NCBI RefSeq assembly: GCF_964204645.1 | Contig: NC_134026.1 | Span: 7,885,450 to 7,949,449 of the forward strand | Source of the DNA: Tubulanus polymorphus | Lineage: Eukaryota; Nemertea; Palaeonemertea; Tubulaniformes; Tubulanidae | Length of the DNA stretch: 64,000 bases | Direction: 5' to 3' | In this document: positions 32,026 through 43,669 of the stretch, piece after piece | Layout of the letters: each line of letters starts with the position of its first letter | Numbering within the stretch: position 1 is the first letter of the stretch | Made by a program: the position numbers and the translations under genes | Notes under the pieces: generated by a model | The model's input: only the letters and a program-made list of their open reading frames with translations | Database searches by the model: none | What the model was told of the DNA's origin: nothing

Positions 32026-32787
32026 CCATTGATTTCAGCCGGGGTCCTTATCTTTCATAAACGACAGTAGATTCCGCTTGCATCGGACAAGATATTTCAA
32101 CTTTCAGGACTTTCTCATTTTGATTTCATTTTCAAATAAAAATCCATTTTACGTTTTCCTTTGGAGGAATTATGCCCCCAATTTGAATCTAGGTTTAGGC
32201 TCAACATTTAGGCTTTAAGGAGTGGAAATATTTCTATATTAAGAATTAAGAACTGCCTCTCAGAACTCCTGTATTGCTACTGTCCTGTGTACTGAATATT
32301 GAACGGATGCTATTTTGACCTGTCTTTTCCCTGTATAGAGATGAAAGACATCTCCCAAACTGCTCCGATGTTTAACAATAAGATATTTCACCGTATATCT
32401 GTATTTAATTTAGCTACATTAATATTTTGCAAGATAGTCAACTTTCACAGAATTTGAGATAAATTGTGTTATATTTCTGAGAATTAATTCTTCATTTGAT
32501 GATTAAATATTAGAATGAAAATTAAGGGTAGAATGTGACAAATCAGTGTGGTGACTCGATCTCTAACAATACTTGCTATAATTTTCTGATAACAACACTT
32601 TCTTATCAAATCAATGAAATGAATAAAATGGAATATCATTCTCTGATTTTCAGAGCCAGTTTTTCATTGATTTTATGTAATTTCCTACTAAAAATGTCAT
32701 TCTGCCTGAAAATTTTGAAGTGTTTTTCCGAGGCAAGCGCAGTTTCCTGTAAGTTAGGACAAGAAAGAAGTAATTCATCAATGGTTA
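32026..32787. other. Intergenic with an orphan receptor cassette
   Basis: At 32250-32520 the upstream cassette is readable (CAGAACTCCTG, CCTGTGTACTGAATATTGAA, CTGATGC-like, AGATATTTCACCGT, TCTGAGAATTAATTCTTCAT) but no receptor follows in this orientation. It marks a deleted or displaced array unit. Confidence 0.55.
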
Positions 32788-33046
32788 TTTGACTGAATTT
32801 CCACAGCAGATTTTCATAAGGAAATATTCACGAATATCTCGTCCCAGTTAAAGATATATGTAAAAATTTACCATATAGTTACAAACATGGACTTGAGAGA
32901 AAATTTCCAGAAGAAATGCTCTTTGTCCTGTGAGATTGGTAAAAATGTAATAATCGTGTTTGGAATTGTTGATATTACGAATGAATACCAGTGAAACTGT
33001 TACAAGCATTATTGTTGTACGTTTTGATTTTGTACTTTCCTGCCAG
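32788..33046 (-). pseudogene. Inverted GPCR 3'-end fragment
   Basis: The only receptor copy on the minus strand. It starts in ICL3 (STKSKRTTIMLVTVSL), has a divergent, frame-disturbed TM6 region, then QVHVCNYMVNFYIYL, a stop within LLLG, and LGRDIREYF to the NSVK tail. Breakpoints are sharp: the receptor similarity begins after CAGGAAAGTACAAAATC. A dead inverted piece. Confidence 0.88.
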
Positions 33047-33810
33047 TCACAACGTCTACCAGACAATCCCTTGCACTCGAGCGCAGTGATCCAATGGTTT
33101 TCGGATATATCCCAGCTTTGACTAATCATTTCAAGTGATTACTCAGGTTCAAATCTAGGCTTATGAGTTCGACATTTTGTCATTTTATTTAAAAGATGGA
33201 AAATTCCTTTTTCATGACGTAAATAACTACCTATGAAAACTCCGCTGTCCTGTGTATCTGAGTATCTGTGTGTATTTTATATGGTTGAATAAAGAACTGA
33301 TGCTATTTTGTCCTGGAAGGCAATCAGTGACATCTGGAAATATTCTATTTATATTTAATTATTTTTTTCTGTAGAATACAGAAATAACACAAGATGTATC
33401 CCACTAAAATCAGCTCTTACGAGTTATCGATTTCAGTGGAAACTGTTTTTAACAGATAAATATTTGCCATTTTCTTTGATGCTTCAGCTCTGCAACTTGT
33501 AGCCGATTCAGGAGACTGCGAATCCGTTTATAACCTTTTACTATACTCGTTTATACTCATCATGATAGTTGGAGCCATCACAGGTTCGCGTATATGGAAC
33601 CTCGTTACGACGAACTTCAAGGGACTAGAAGATATCCAGTATGGAATTATAGAAATTGTCTTGTTCCGGACGAAAATCTAGGCTTCTGATGACCGATAAA
33701 TTGTTATAACGAGGTTCAACTGTGGTGCATTTTAATTCCATTTTCAAGGCTTTGGTTGTTGTCAGTTGGATCATGCCTTGGTTGAATCACGAACTGATAC
33801 TATTCTGACC
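33047..33810. other. Intergenic, cassette remnant and dispersed repeat
   Basis: 33230-33320 repeats the CTCCGCTGTCCTGTGTAT / AATAAAGAACTGATGCTATT cassette head. 33360-33590 is a dispersed repeat found again at 38255-38490 (shared AACAGATAAATATTTGCCAT and GCGAATCCGTTTATAACCTT). Confidence 0.6.
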
Positions 33811-33982
33811 CACAGGGGCTCGTATTTGAAGTTTGGGGGTGAACTGTAGCTTAGATCATCCAGTATCCCTGGTACTATATGTATATATAAAACGAATATT
33901 CTTTTTACACATATAGTACCCGGGATACTTTGGATGATCTAAGCTACAGTTCACCCCCAAACTTCAAATGCGAGCCCCTGTG
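33811..33982. mobile_element. hAT-like MITE in a receptor cassette
   Basis: A 172-bp element with about 70-bp inverted arms; ends CACAGGGGCTCG and CGAGCCCCTGTG. An 8-bp flanking duplication TTCTGACC / TTTTGACC matches at seven of eight bases. It sits within the CTATTTTGACCTGTG motif of the upstream cassette of receptor 34528. Confidence 0.92.
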
Positions 33983-34527
33983 TTTTGACCTTTGGTTTCC
34001 ACGTAAAGAACTGATAGATATTTTCCAACCTGTTCAGAAGTTTTACAATAACATATTTCACAATTTACAATGAATTCCTGTATAGCAATATGTTTGATTT
34101 AGTTACATTCATATTTTACACAAACTAATAAACTTTCACAAATCTGAGTAAATTGTGTTAGATTTCTGAGAATTGGATTTTCTATTTGCCTGTAGCATGC
34201 ATATGAATTGTAGCTGTGATAAAGACTTTAATGTTATCTTTATTGTGGTATCTCAACTCAAGCACAAAACACTAACTACTTCTTGATTGACGTTAGATCT
34301 TTTATTCATCAGACTTGCGGCTGGATAGCCATCTTTAAATACATCATCTTTTACAACCGATAGGGCGCAATGCCGTATGTAACATTGTATTAACCCATTA
34401 ATCTCAAATACACTACATTTACATCAATAAGTTAAATTAATTTTCGGAAGATACGATCGCTTCCAGAACATTCTCACACATACTGTACACACACAGTCAG
34501 TACACTCTCATTTGATCCTCATGTATC
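33983..34527 (+). promoter_or_regulatory. Upstream cassette of receptor 34528, interrupted
   Basis: TTTGACCTTTGGTTTCCACG, TTCAGAAGTTTTACAATAAC, CACAATTTACAATGAATTCC, TTTCTGAGAATTGGATTTTC and TAAAGACTTTAATGTTATCT are followed by a 174-bp insertion (34244-34417), then the cassette resumes with TTAAATTAATTTTCGGAAGA and two or three short repeat copies (34465-34512). The normal TATA region is therefore displaced by 174 bp. Confidence 0.6.
34244..34417 (+). mobile_element. Possible solo LTR in a receptor promoter
   Basis: The insertion begins TGTGG and ends CTACA (TG...CA), is flanked by TTTAT / TTTAC (four of five bases match) and is missing from all other cassettes at this position. The size suits a small solo LTR; no second copy is in the window, so the class is uncertain. 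Confidence 0.55.
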
Positions 34528-35478
34528 ATGAATACTACTGAGATCCAAATTGGTCGATCCTACATTAGTTATATGGTTCTCATGTCTGGGGTAAACAGGT
34601 CTGGAATCTACCGTACTGTTACATTGGCCATTCTGCCTGCCTGGTTCATGTTTGGAGTCTTCGGAAATTCAGCTACTTTCCTGATAATGATAAGTCGAAG
34701 ATTCCGCAGTATATCTTACGCTAACTATCTAATCGTTTTGTCTCTCAGTGATTCAGTGTATTCCATCAATTTTACACTGATGCCTGTTTTACAGTTTGTT
34801 CTTTTCCACGTTAAAGGCGGTCCTATATTCATCATGAATTCACTGACCAGTTGCCAATGTTATGAATTTGTGACGGCGCTTTCACTTTGTAGTAGTTCGT
34901 GGTTAATAGTAGCGATATCTCTTGAACGTGTGGCTGTTGTGCTTTTCCCGTTCACATCTCGTTTGATATGTACACCGAGTTTCGCTAGATTTGCTATATT
35001 GATAATAAGTGCTGTAAATGTACTGTTTACATATCTCACACCTGCTTTGTCGATACATTTTACCGACCAGTTTTTCGGATGTTACTACAAATTAGTCGAC
35101 CAAATAACATATTTCTCTATGATTGTTGTCTACGTCAATGTCATACCGTTAACTGTGATTCTAACATCAAATTCTGTTATAATAGTTCAGTTATTCAAAG
35201 GGTCAAAAATGGTTTCGTCTGATCAGAAAACTACAAAATCAAAACGTACAACAATAATGCTTGTAACAGTTTCACTCGCATTTGCCATATTCACACTTCC
35301 AAACACTATTACTGCATTGTCACCAATCTCACCAGAACAGAGAGAATTTCTTTTTGACATTTTCACTCAGTTCTTTTTGTGTAATTTTGTGATAAATTTT
35401 TACATATATCTTTTACTGGGACGAGAAATTCGTGAATATTTCTGTATGAAAATCCGCTGTAGAAATTCAGACAAATAG
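34528..35478 (+). CDS. Rhodopsin-like orphan GPCR (array copy)
   Basis: An intact 316-residue receptor with MNTTEIQIGRSY at the N-terminus (NTT and NRS sequons). TM1 reads GVFGN instead of GAFGN; SLSD in TM2; TSCQ before TM3 and FFGCYY in loop 2; LERVAVV after TM3; ICL2 has CTPSFARF where the family has CTPRFARF, a charge loss in an otherwise invariant cytoplasmic loop. KSKR, FTLP and NFYIYLLLG are normal. Promoter insertions (33811-33982 and 34244-34417) make it a good candidate for altered expression. Confidence 0.93.
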   Translation: MNTTEIQIGRSYISYMVLMSGVNRSGIYRTVTLAILPAWFMFGVFGNSATFLIMISRRFRSISYANYLIVLSLSDSVYSINFTLMPVLQFVLFHVKGGPIFIMNSLTSCQCYEFVTALSLCSSSWLIVAISLERVAVVLFPFTSRLICTPSFARFAILIISAVNVLFTYLTPALSIHFTDQFFGCYYKLVDQITYFSMIVVYVNVIPLTVILTSNSVIIVQLFKGSKMVSSDQKTTKSKRTTIMLVTVSLAFAIFTLPNTITALSPISPEQREFLFDIFTQFFLCNFVINFYIYLLLGREIREYFCMKIRCRNSDK

Positions 35479-35632
35479 CCATTGATTTTGATTTGAAGTT
35501 TGGTTCAGTCTGCTGGAGTATTATCTTATTCTATTGTAATTATAATACGCCACCTTCCTTTGAATCTATGCACCACAGTAATTGCTACATTTGGTTCAAT
35601 CAAATAAAGGATAGTTGTAGCATCTCAAGTAG

Positions 35633-36242
35633 CAGGGATTCGAACCTGATGGCATCGAGATTACCATACCCTGCCACCCTAGACCGAGTGCGCAGGTACG
35701 TGCGCGGCATAGATGATGTCATTATCAGCCAATCAGATATCCCGTTTTATTTCAGCCCAGGTTTTACCATTTATAGTTCTTCCGTGAAATTTACCTCAGT
35801 GATTATACAAAAAGCAATTTGATTGGTGCCGCAAGTTTTCGCGCGGCAAAGCTGCGCACGTACCTGCGCACTCGTACTAGTTCAAGTTCAAGTTCAAATT
35901 TATTTCACAGAAAGCATGACAGGCTATGTACACAGGTTGAGAGAAAACAAACAATAAAATTTACAATTTTTTTAAAAAAAGCACAATTATAAAAAGAGAG
36001 AGAGAACAGTAGCTTTCAGTGTGGGGCCAAGCAAAGCCTTTAGGCCGCTGTCGCAAGCACCCAGGGAAAAAAACGAAAGGGAAATGAAGAAATAAAGGGG
36101 AAGGAAATGAAAGTTGATAATTTTTGATAATTTCAGGAGAGTTTATATGAGTAAGCTAGAGGATTCAGGAGAGTGAGCAATTATAACTGTGTGGCAGGGT
36201 TTCGATGCCATCAGGTTCGAATCCCTGCCCCGAGGGAGGATG
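35633..36242. mobile_element. Insertion with inverted tRNA-like ends, nested in the LTR element
   Basis: Flanked by 9-bp direct repeats CTCAAGTAG (35624-35632, 36243-36251). The left end and a site near the right end (36202-36227) form a perfect 26-bp inverted repeat containing the B-box-like GGTTCGAATCC. Inside lie a small MITE and a TTCAAGTTCAAGTTCAAATT tail next to TTTATTTCACAGAAAG. Perhaps two facing SINEs or one composite. Confidence 0.7.
35686..35873. mobile_element. 188-bp MITE with perfect 20-bp inverted ends
   Basis: GAGTGCGCAGGTACGTGCGC (35686-35705) and its exact complement (35854-35873). AT-rich interior with no coding. Nested inside the preceding insertion. Confidence 0.85.
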
Positions 36243-36527
36243 CTCAAGTAGAAACAACATGTTAGTTTTCACTCTGGATTGTACCCCCATCATGGCGACG
36301 AATGGATCAACGGACACAATATCAACAGGTTATGGGCCCAGGATCGGGGCTACCCTGGACGCTTCTCTCGTCTGATATGCGATGGGGATGAAGGAACTTT
36401 CAAGCGTGGGAAATAAAAATTGTAGGATATTCGAAATTACATAAACTGAAAGAAACTGTTTTTTGGACCAGAGAACGAGGAGGCTTTTGCGGAAATAATA
36501 CAATTCTTAGACAATAGAAGTTAATCC

Positions 36528-37083
36528 TTGGTAACCAGAGAGGCCAAGTCTAAGGGAAGAGAGGCATTCGAAATCATACGAAAATATTACAAAAGTAAGG
36601 GAAAACCACGCATTATTTCCCTTTTTACAGAACTTACTTCTCTGTCAAAATTAAGGCAAGATCCGGTAACGGACTATGTTTTGAGGGCTGAAAAGGCCGC
36701 AGCATCCTTGAGAGATGCTGGTGAAACTATCAGCGATTGTCTATTAGTCGCAATGGTAATCAAAGGGTTGTTACCAGAATCGTTTAAACCCTTTAAAGTG
36801 ATAAAGAACAGAAGTTTACTGATTTCAAAGATGCTTCGCATAGTTTTGAAGAGACAGAGCGGGCCAGTAGATTATGCGATCGAGACGATCGATCATGAAA
36901 ACAATCGGTAGTGAGAAACTGTGTTATGAATTTAATCAACTCGGACACTTCGCGAGAAATTGCAGGTTCGGTAAGGTTAATAGTTATACCGGAAACATGA
37001 ATAATAACAAAGGCAAGAAATGGTGTAATCTATGCAAAAACACATCACATAACGATGTGACATGCAGAAAACAAGAGCCGTGA
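36528..37083 (+). pseudogene. Copia-type Gag and zinc knuckles (broken)
   Basis: AFEIIRKYYKSKGK...DPVTDYVLRAEKAAASLRDAG...IKGLLPESFKPF is the Gag helical core of Ty1/copia elements. After a frame change come a damaged knuckle CYEFNQLGHFARNC (second Cys lost) and a complete CCHC knuckle CNLCKNTSHNDVTC. The part between the ATG at 36293 and this core has stops. Not a functional Gag. Confidence 0.82.
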
Positions 37084-37667
37084 TCACACGAGCATTTTTG
37101 GCCCATTTTTGAGCATTTTTTAGCATTGTTTAGTATCGAGTGAATGGTTTGCGTGTGAACGCACTCTCTAATTAGACAGGGGCCAAATTTGGCTCGAGTC
37201 TGACCAGTGCCAATTTGGCCCGTGTGATCGCGGCTTATATCGAGCAAAATTGCTAAACCACGACGATGATGGTACCGAGTTTGTTTTCTGTGCGGCAGAT
37301 GCACCTTTCTCCCGTGAATCGTCGTTACTAGTAGTAGACTGCAGAGCGACAACTCATATTACTGCGGATCGAAATTGTTTCAAGAAATTCGGATAACGCG
37401 TTTCAACCAGAACGACACTGTCGAACGTGCGAATGATACGAAAGGAAAGGGCTAGGCGAAATAAACGACTATGCAAATTATGCCAGTGCGGCTATGTATT
37501 TATTTGTTGATAATTTTCTTTAGACTGTGAAGTAACGATCAAGTGGGGGGTTGGAATATGATCTTGTTCTAATGTAATCATGATACGTCACCTCTCTGTA
37601 AATCTATGCACTACAGTAATTGCTACAGTAAATTCAAATAAAGCTTAGGTTGTTAGTTAGCATCTCA

Positions 37668-40537
37668 AGTAAAAGAAACCTCTGCATTACCCCCATCATG
37701 GCGACGAATGGATCAACGGACAATATATCAACACAGTCTGCAGATCCTAGACCTTTCGAGTAGACTTTCGTTTATATCAGTATGTTATGGCATCTCTGGG
37801 GGAAAATCGTATTAAGTTGGAAAAATAACTGGCCTTGAAAATTTCTGACTTGGGATCAGAAACTGCTGAAGGCTTTTTCTTTTTATATAAATCATTGATG
37901 TGATGTGCTTTGGTCAGAGAATGATAGCAGACCTTTCTGAATAGTCACCACACCGTCCTGATTGGTCATCACATTGACACAATTTCCCTTTTAGGATGCT
38001 AACAGTGCCCTTTTTAGATCCCTGTAATGAAACTGATACGGGAAAAAGAAACGTCGAACCCGCTTGAATGTCCTGCGTGGCGCTTAGCGGGTTGAGGGTG
38101 AAAAAACTGATATGATTTATTTATACTAAAATTCTAATGTATCGTGTCTTATGGTTGGACTACCCAAAGTCAGTTGGAAGGCAATCAACCATAAGTCAGG
38201 AAATTCTCGCCGGATCCCATCACGAGATCTATTTGCGTGTTACCTATTTTTTCTGTGGAAGCCAGAAATAGCAACATGTATCCAACTAATCAGCTCTTAC
38301 TGATGGGATATCGATTTTATTGCAAACTGGTCGTAACAGATAAATATTTGCCATTAACTTTGATGCTTTTCCTCTGATCTCATTTCTATCTGTGGCCGAA
38401 TCAGGAGACGCGAATCCGTTTATAACCTTGCAATACTCGTTTATATTCATCATTTTAGTTGGAGCTGTCTCTTGTGCCATCACAGGTTCACTAGGCATCC
38501 CTACAATCGGGAGCTATTTGTAAATTCAAAGGATTATCTTGCATCCTAACTAGGATTACCTTAAAGTACGGTTATGTTGATGGCCTCACTGCCTGTGACG
38601 TGCTGTCTAGCTGTCGGAAAGCTGCCTAATTGTCAGCGTGCTGTCTAGCTGTCGGGGCGCTGTTTAACTTGTTGCAATGTTTGATAGCGTTTATATGGAT
38701 TTAGCCTAATTTCTCAACACAATGACAGAATTGTGTCAATGATGATACAAACACACTCTTGATTCAGCTGGTTCGTTCTATCTCTTTAGTGTGGTTTGTT
38801 ATGATCATAGGATGCGTTTCTTTATTCGTGAATAAACGATGGCAAAAGGTAAATTCTTATTCTCATCTATCGAGCACCAGCACACAGCTGGGCGCCTGGC
38901 GTAACATTTTACCTCAGTATCTCAGGTACCACGTTTTTTATATACGGTACCTAAGTCAGTAAACTGTCTGTGGTTTACGTAGATTCGCGATTAGATATTT
39001 TCACAAACGACAAGGTATAAACCCATTCGTTCAGAACAGGGGCGGCCGTCAAGGATATTTGTAGGGGCGGGGTCCAGGGATAAAAAGGGGCCATATGAAA
39101 TTTTACTGCAATGATCGGATGCAAGACTCATAACGGCATAGCCCATGGCCAATGACTGGGATGGTGCTCGACAATAGAAAAGTTTTGAAATTTTGAGAAG
39201 AATTTGGTGAGATTTCCGCAATATTGTCACTTAGAATTTCTTTTTAGGGACCTTCAAAATAAGGAGGGGTCCGGATCTCCTTAGACCCCCTCTAAATCCG
39301 CCCCTGGTTTAAGAGCAAGAACCAGAAAACGATTCATTTAACTAACTAGGTTACCATACATACGGTGGTCAAAAAAGTTGCATTAGGCCCCTGTGGTGCA
39401 TCTTAGAATCAGCCCCAACCTCAGGGCATTGATGTTTTTTTTGGTAGCTGAGTGACGTTTAAACTAAACTACGTAGTTGTTGTTGTTTTTTTTTTTATTC
39501 AAAATTCATGAGAGCTAATGTAAACAGAGCTTGTCTATGAATAATGCACATATATTCATTCGTATTGTTTTAGAATGATATATTCCTGGAAAGCAAATTG
39601 TCTCATACTGATTTCACTGTCAAACTACTAATCGTTAAAAGATCATATCTTCTGAACCGTTTCAAGTATTCTAAACGTGTTCAAAGATAACCTTGCTCAT
39701 ATGTGATCAATTCGTATTTCTGAACTCGGAAAAAGACGAAGTCACTTCATGACATCAGAACATGAATATTTTCCGATCCTTAAACTCGAACCAATTTTCC
39801 TGCGACCTGACAGTTTGCCGAGTCATAGTTGCGCGCAGTACAGGATTAACTGATCAATTTATGACTGATCAAAATGCGCATTATTTAAGTTCACTAAGAC
39901 GAGTTCAGAGTCTGGCAGGCGAATATAATACTAGTTCACGATTTTCCCGCTATCGTTGTATATTGAGGCAGCACCATACAGTCAAGATCTGACACCGTTC
40001 TTTCTACTGCGGCATGCGAGTCATAAAGATCCCATCAATCCTAGGTCGGTTGCTTTGTTCTTATAAAGAGTTTCGAGCTACTGTTTTAGCGAAATTATAA
40101 TTCAATAAAACTAAGTAAAACATTCTCGGAGAGCTTCGTACTGATTTTACTGGGTCAAAACTTGTACTTTCTGGACCATTTCAGATGACTTAAAAACACA
40201 AACTGACTCTGCGTCTGTGTACCAGGGTTATGAACTCGTATTAGTGAATTGTAAAACTATTTTATTACTGAGAATTATTAATCACTGTATGAATTATTCA
40301 TAATGTCTAACTATCTTGAGTGACTGGGGATTTTCTGAAACGGACTTTAATCCTGGGGATTCCCCTGACACTTGACCACAACCTGTGACGTCACGTACCT
40401 GCGTAAATCTATAGTAGTGAATGATAAAAACCCTGATAAAATCCGGTGACGAGGGCAGTGTGATAAAATAGTCTGGACTGGAGATCAGAGGTGTAATAAT
40501 CAGAGTTAGATTGGAAGTGATTTTAAAGACAGAAAGT
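37668..40537. other. Long intergenic stretch
   Basis: 37668-37760 continues a second truncated copia copy. 37945-37970 shares GAATAGTCACCACAC with 1368. 38255-38490 is a dispersed repeat shared with 33360-33590. 39037-39306 is a hAT-like MITE. Two CTGTCTAGCTGTCGG-type copies lie at 38610-38665. No credible exon was found in 39310-40530. Confidence 0.45.
39037..39306. mobile_element. hAT-like MITE, 270 bp
   Basis: Ends CAGGGGCGG and CCGCCCCTG; flanks GTTCAGAA and GTTTAAGA agree at six of eight bases, as expected for an aged 8-bp hAT duplication. The subterminal CTTAGACCCCCTCTAAATCC is typical of such elements. No coding capacity. Confidence 0.75.
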
Positions 40538-43331
40538 ATGGAGCGATCATTAATGTTATTCATGTATCCAGATGTATCAATTAGTTCTAGCGGTAAGAAT
40601 TAGGTGTTAATTAGGGATAAAGTAATTAAAACTTTCTGATATTTCTAACGATAAGATTTATCCGAAAATTCACATCACTTTGCAATGGGTACATTATATG
40701 GCGTTAAGGTGTATAGAATTTCATGTTCATTGGAAAAGAATAACGTTCATTTTATACTCTGTATCTATCTGTTTTGAATTTCAGTAAATTTTGTAATTGT
40801 TCAATTTTTAGCCGATGAGATCATAAGATCGTGCAGTTTTGGGCTGCAGCAGCAAACAGAAGTTGATACAGTAGATTGCGGTATCAGGTAGGTTTTGATA
40901 TAGTAGTAACTATAGCGACTTGTTCTAATAGAAACATGCAGTCATTTTACCGTGCACCAATGTCTAGGATCCATCTTATTACTTCAAGTTTGTACCTAAA
41001 CCTGTTAAATGCAAAATCGAGATTTCATAGGTCCACAACTTAAAACATTTCGTTAGACATTTAATTCGTCTTGGTTATGTAAAACTGATAGGGCCCCTGA
41101 ACTTGGTAAATCAGATAAAATGTTCGTATTTTGAAGATAGGACAAAATGGTCCTAACCCCGATCGGTTTGACACGACCTACCTAAGATCAAGGGGTTACG
41201 CCGTACAGGCCCTATATCTATTACAAGAATGATATCACTTTGTCCTAGTGAAACCAGTTTTATTGTCCTCATTTAGACACCATTTATGGAAATGAGAGAT
41301 ATTTGACTGCGTAGATTTTATAGAGGTGTGTACGTGCCGCTATAGGAGACTATTGACCGCTGTGTATGTATGTGGTGGGTTTCAAACTATCATAGGGACA
41401 GCTGCTGGAACTAATTAATCAATACTACCATACGTATTTCAGTAATATACAGTACTGTCAACCTCAGGAATTGTGATATAATCTGACTGTGACATATTTC
41501 TATACTAGGAGAGTAAGGAAGGCGTTGTCCAAATATGAAGATAACAGCGCAACTTTACTGGGAGTTGATGGGGCCTCAACTGTGGTGAATCCTGTCAGAT
41601 CCGAAATATACTCTCAACAATGGAGTAAACTGGCTGTAAAGAAATCACCATCGAAACGAAAATCGGCGGCATCGAAATACAATAAACATACAATGGATTT
41701 AAAAGGTAATGTCCGAAGGTCAGGTCCCCAGGGGGGCCCGTAGTCATGGCCTATAGACTCGAGACCAATGGTAGTCTAAGCCAATATTGCCTAAAAACCT
41801 GAGTCTTAATGTTTTAAGGCTTCTTTTGGACTTAAGCCTCAAACCGGCCCCAGAGGATGAATGATAGAATAGGTAGAATCAGTGAGTCAGTTTTCATATT
41901 TTTTTCCAGAAAGTCTAAAATCCCGTGTGGAATTCCTACAACCGATTCTATGTCAAACAAACATCAAGAAATGGCGAAACGCTCTGCACAGAATCATTGA
42001 TTTATATTTCTCCGATAAAGATCTTCATAACGCGCTCAATTTCCTCAATGATACGGTAAGTCGTTAGTTGCGCGTATCACCGCTACTTCGAGATGGCGCC
42101 AGCTGCCGGTAAAAACACAACGTTTGTTACGTTTCAAAGTGCTTTTATCTACTGTTTTTGTAAATAACTGTAAATACTGTTTTTTCCTCCATATACCATG
42201 GGAATGGTTGGAGTGTAATAAATATTCGTATTCGTATTCGTAAAAAAAGAAAAAAAACACAGATATTCAAATATTAATTTGCATACATCAAATTCCATGT
42301 GCGTGAAAGTTTTTAAGAAGATGAATTCGATTACTTAAACATGTTGGTGACTACAGATGATTTTAACTAGTCGGGGCGAATGGCTTTTCTATTCTATGTA
42401 TTAATTTTCATTCATTTAATCATTTGACCTCATACCTCAACGTAGAATAATTGTTGATTAAAAGAAAAATTTCTCTCTTCAGTTAATTGAAACAATATCT
42501 AAAAAGGAAAAAGAACCGCACGAAGAACAGGAGGTTCCGTTACACGAGAACAAATTACCGATTTTACTAGATAAAAAGGTGACAGAATGGACTGATTTAT
42601 GGACAGGATTACACTGTAACTATACCGGTCCGGATAGTATCCCGGATATCAGATTATCTATAGTTACAGTACCCGCTACCGTCAGTGTTTATGTATTACG
42701 TGGATTAGTGGCAGTTATTAACGCGTTAAACGGTAAATTAAAGCTTTATTATACATGACCAGAAATTTAAAATGATTTCAAATATTGACTCATGAAAAGT
42801 ATTGAAGTTTTTCATAAAATTCAGCAATTGTGAACTCCAGTAATCTCTTCCCTCGTCCGCTCCCGATACCGCCCTACCCTCCCTCCTCATACCGCCCCCT
42901 TGCCCCACTGTCACAATGAAAACTGAATTCTATTTTTTCAGATCTGCATATAAATACAATCAAACATATCTTATCAATGACGTCAGAAGAAGCGGAACAG
43001 TTACTGGCTGTGGTAAGCGAGTAGCCACTGATTCGTCAATTCTTATTTAGAATATCATTCTGTTTCTGGTAATTCGTATATTTTCTATTTTCAGTTAAAG
43101 TCTTTAGAGTGTGGATATATACCGGTAAAACTATTAGAACCGAACTGGGATTTATACAGTGATATATATACTAATTGTGGATTACAGAAAACAGGACATA
43201 AACATCAGAAACATTTCACATATCACACTTCACCTGATACTATACGTAACACAGTGGATATTTACACTATTGTATATACATTCTTTTACGGATCTGAAGT
43301 TCCGACAACGTCTAAAATTACTCTAGTTTAG
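40538..43331 (+). CDS. Seven-exon gene of unknown function
   Basis: Exons 40538-40592, 40812-40887, 41509-41705, 41910-42055, 42483-42732, 42942-43012 and 43095-43331 join in frame through GT-AG introns to 343 residues. I do not recognise the family. Residues about 85-105 are basic (KKSPSKRKSAASKYNKH), possibly a nuclear signal. The following part is helical-looking (QTNIKKWRNALHRIIDLYF, LHNALNFLNDTLIETISKKE), then a compact domain with TEWTDLWTGLHCNYTG, TVSVYVLRGLVAVINALNG and a C-terminus IRNTVDIYTIVYTFFYGS. No signal peptide or clear membrane segment. The 5' end is uncertain: exon 1 could extend upstream or be internal to a longer gene. AATAAA near 43455. Confidence 0.8.
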
Positions 43332-43669
43332 AATACATTGTTATGAAACTATTGCATTATAATGTATTGATATAGATGCATAGTATGTAAATATAGTAAA
43401 CAAATTGATTGTTTAATTTGTTTTAAACGTTTTGTATCGATGAATATTTTGTGCAATAAATGTTCGATAAATAATTCGACTATATATTAGTTGTTTTTTC
43501 ACCCCTCAACCCCAACTGAGTTCACACTCATTGCCAGATTCCTTTGCCCCTCAACCCACTGAGTTCCACTCATCGGGGTATTACCAGCATTTGTTCTTTT
43601 CATCTCTCAGCTCTTTTGAGTTCACACTATTAGCAGGTTTTTGATTCGTGGATCAGAGGATCTTTTTCA
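43332..43669. other. Intergenic, 3' region of the unknown gene
   Basis: Holds the likely polyadenylation signal (GTGCAATAAATG, about 43451) and a two-copy CAACCC...ACTGAGTTCACACTC repeat (about 43505-43575). Nothing else. Confidence 0.45.

Larger units (their letters stand above)
35514..37667 (+). mobile_element. Ty1/copia-like LTR retrotransposon remnant
   Basis: Two related LTRs of about 115 bp (35514-35627 and 37552-37667) start TGGAGTATTATC / TGGAATATGATC and end CATCTCA; the second follows a polypurine tract AAGTGGGGGG. Between them are a Gag start (MATNGSTDTIS, 36293), a UBN2/copia-type Gag core, zinc knuckles and a protease-like LLVVDCRATTHITADR. Reverse transcriptase and integrase are gone. 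A second MATNGSTD start follows the right LTR (37696), so more than one copy was joined here. Nested insertions fill 35633-36242. Confidence 0.8.
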
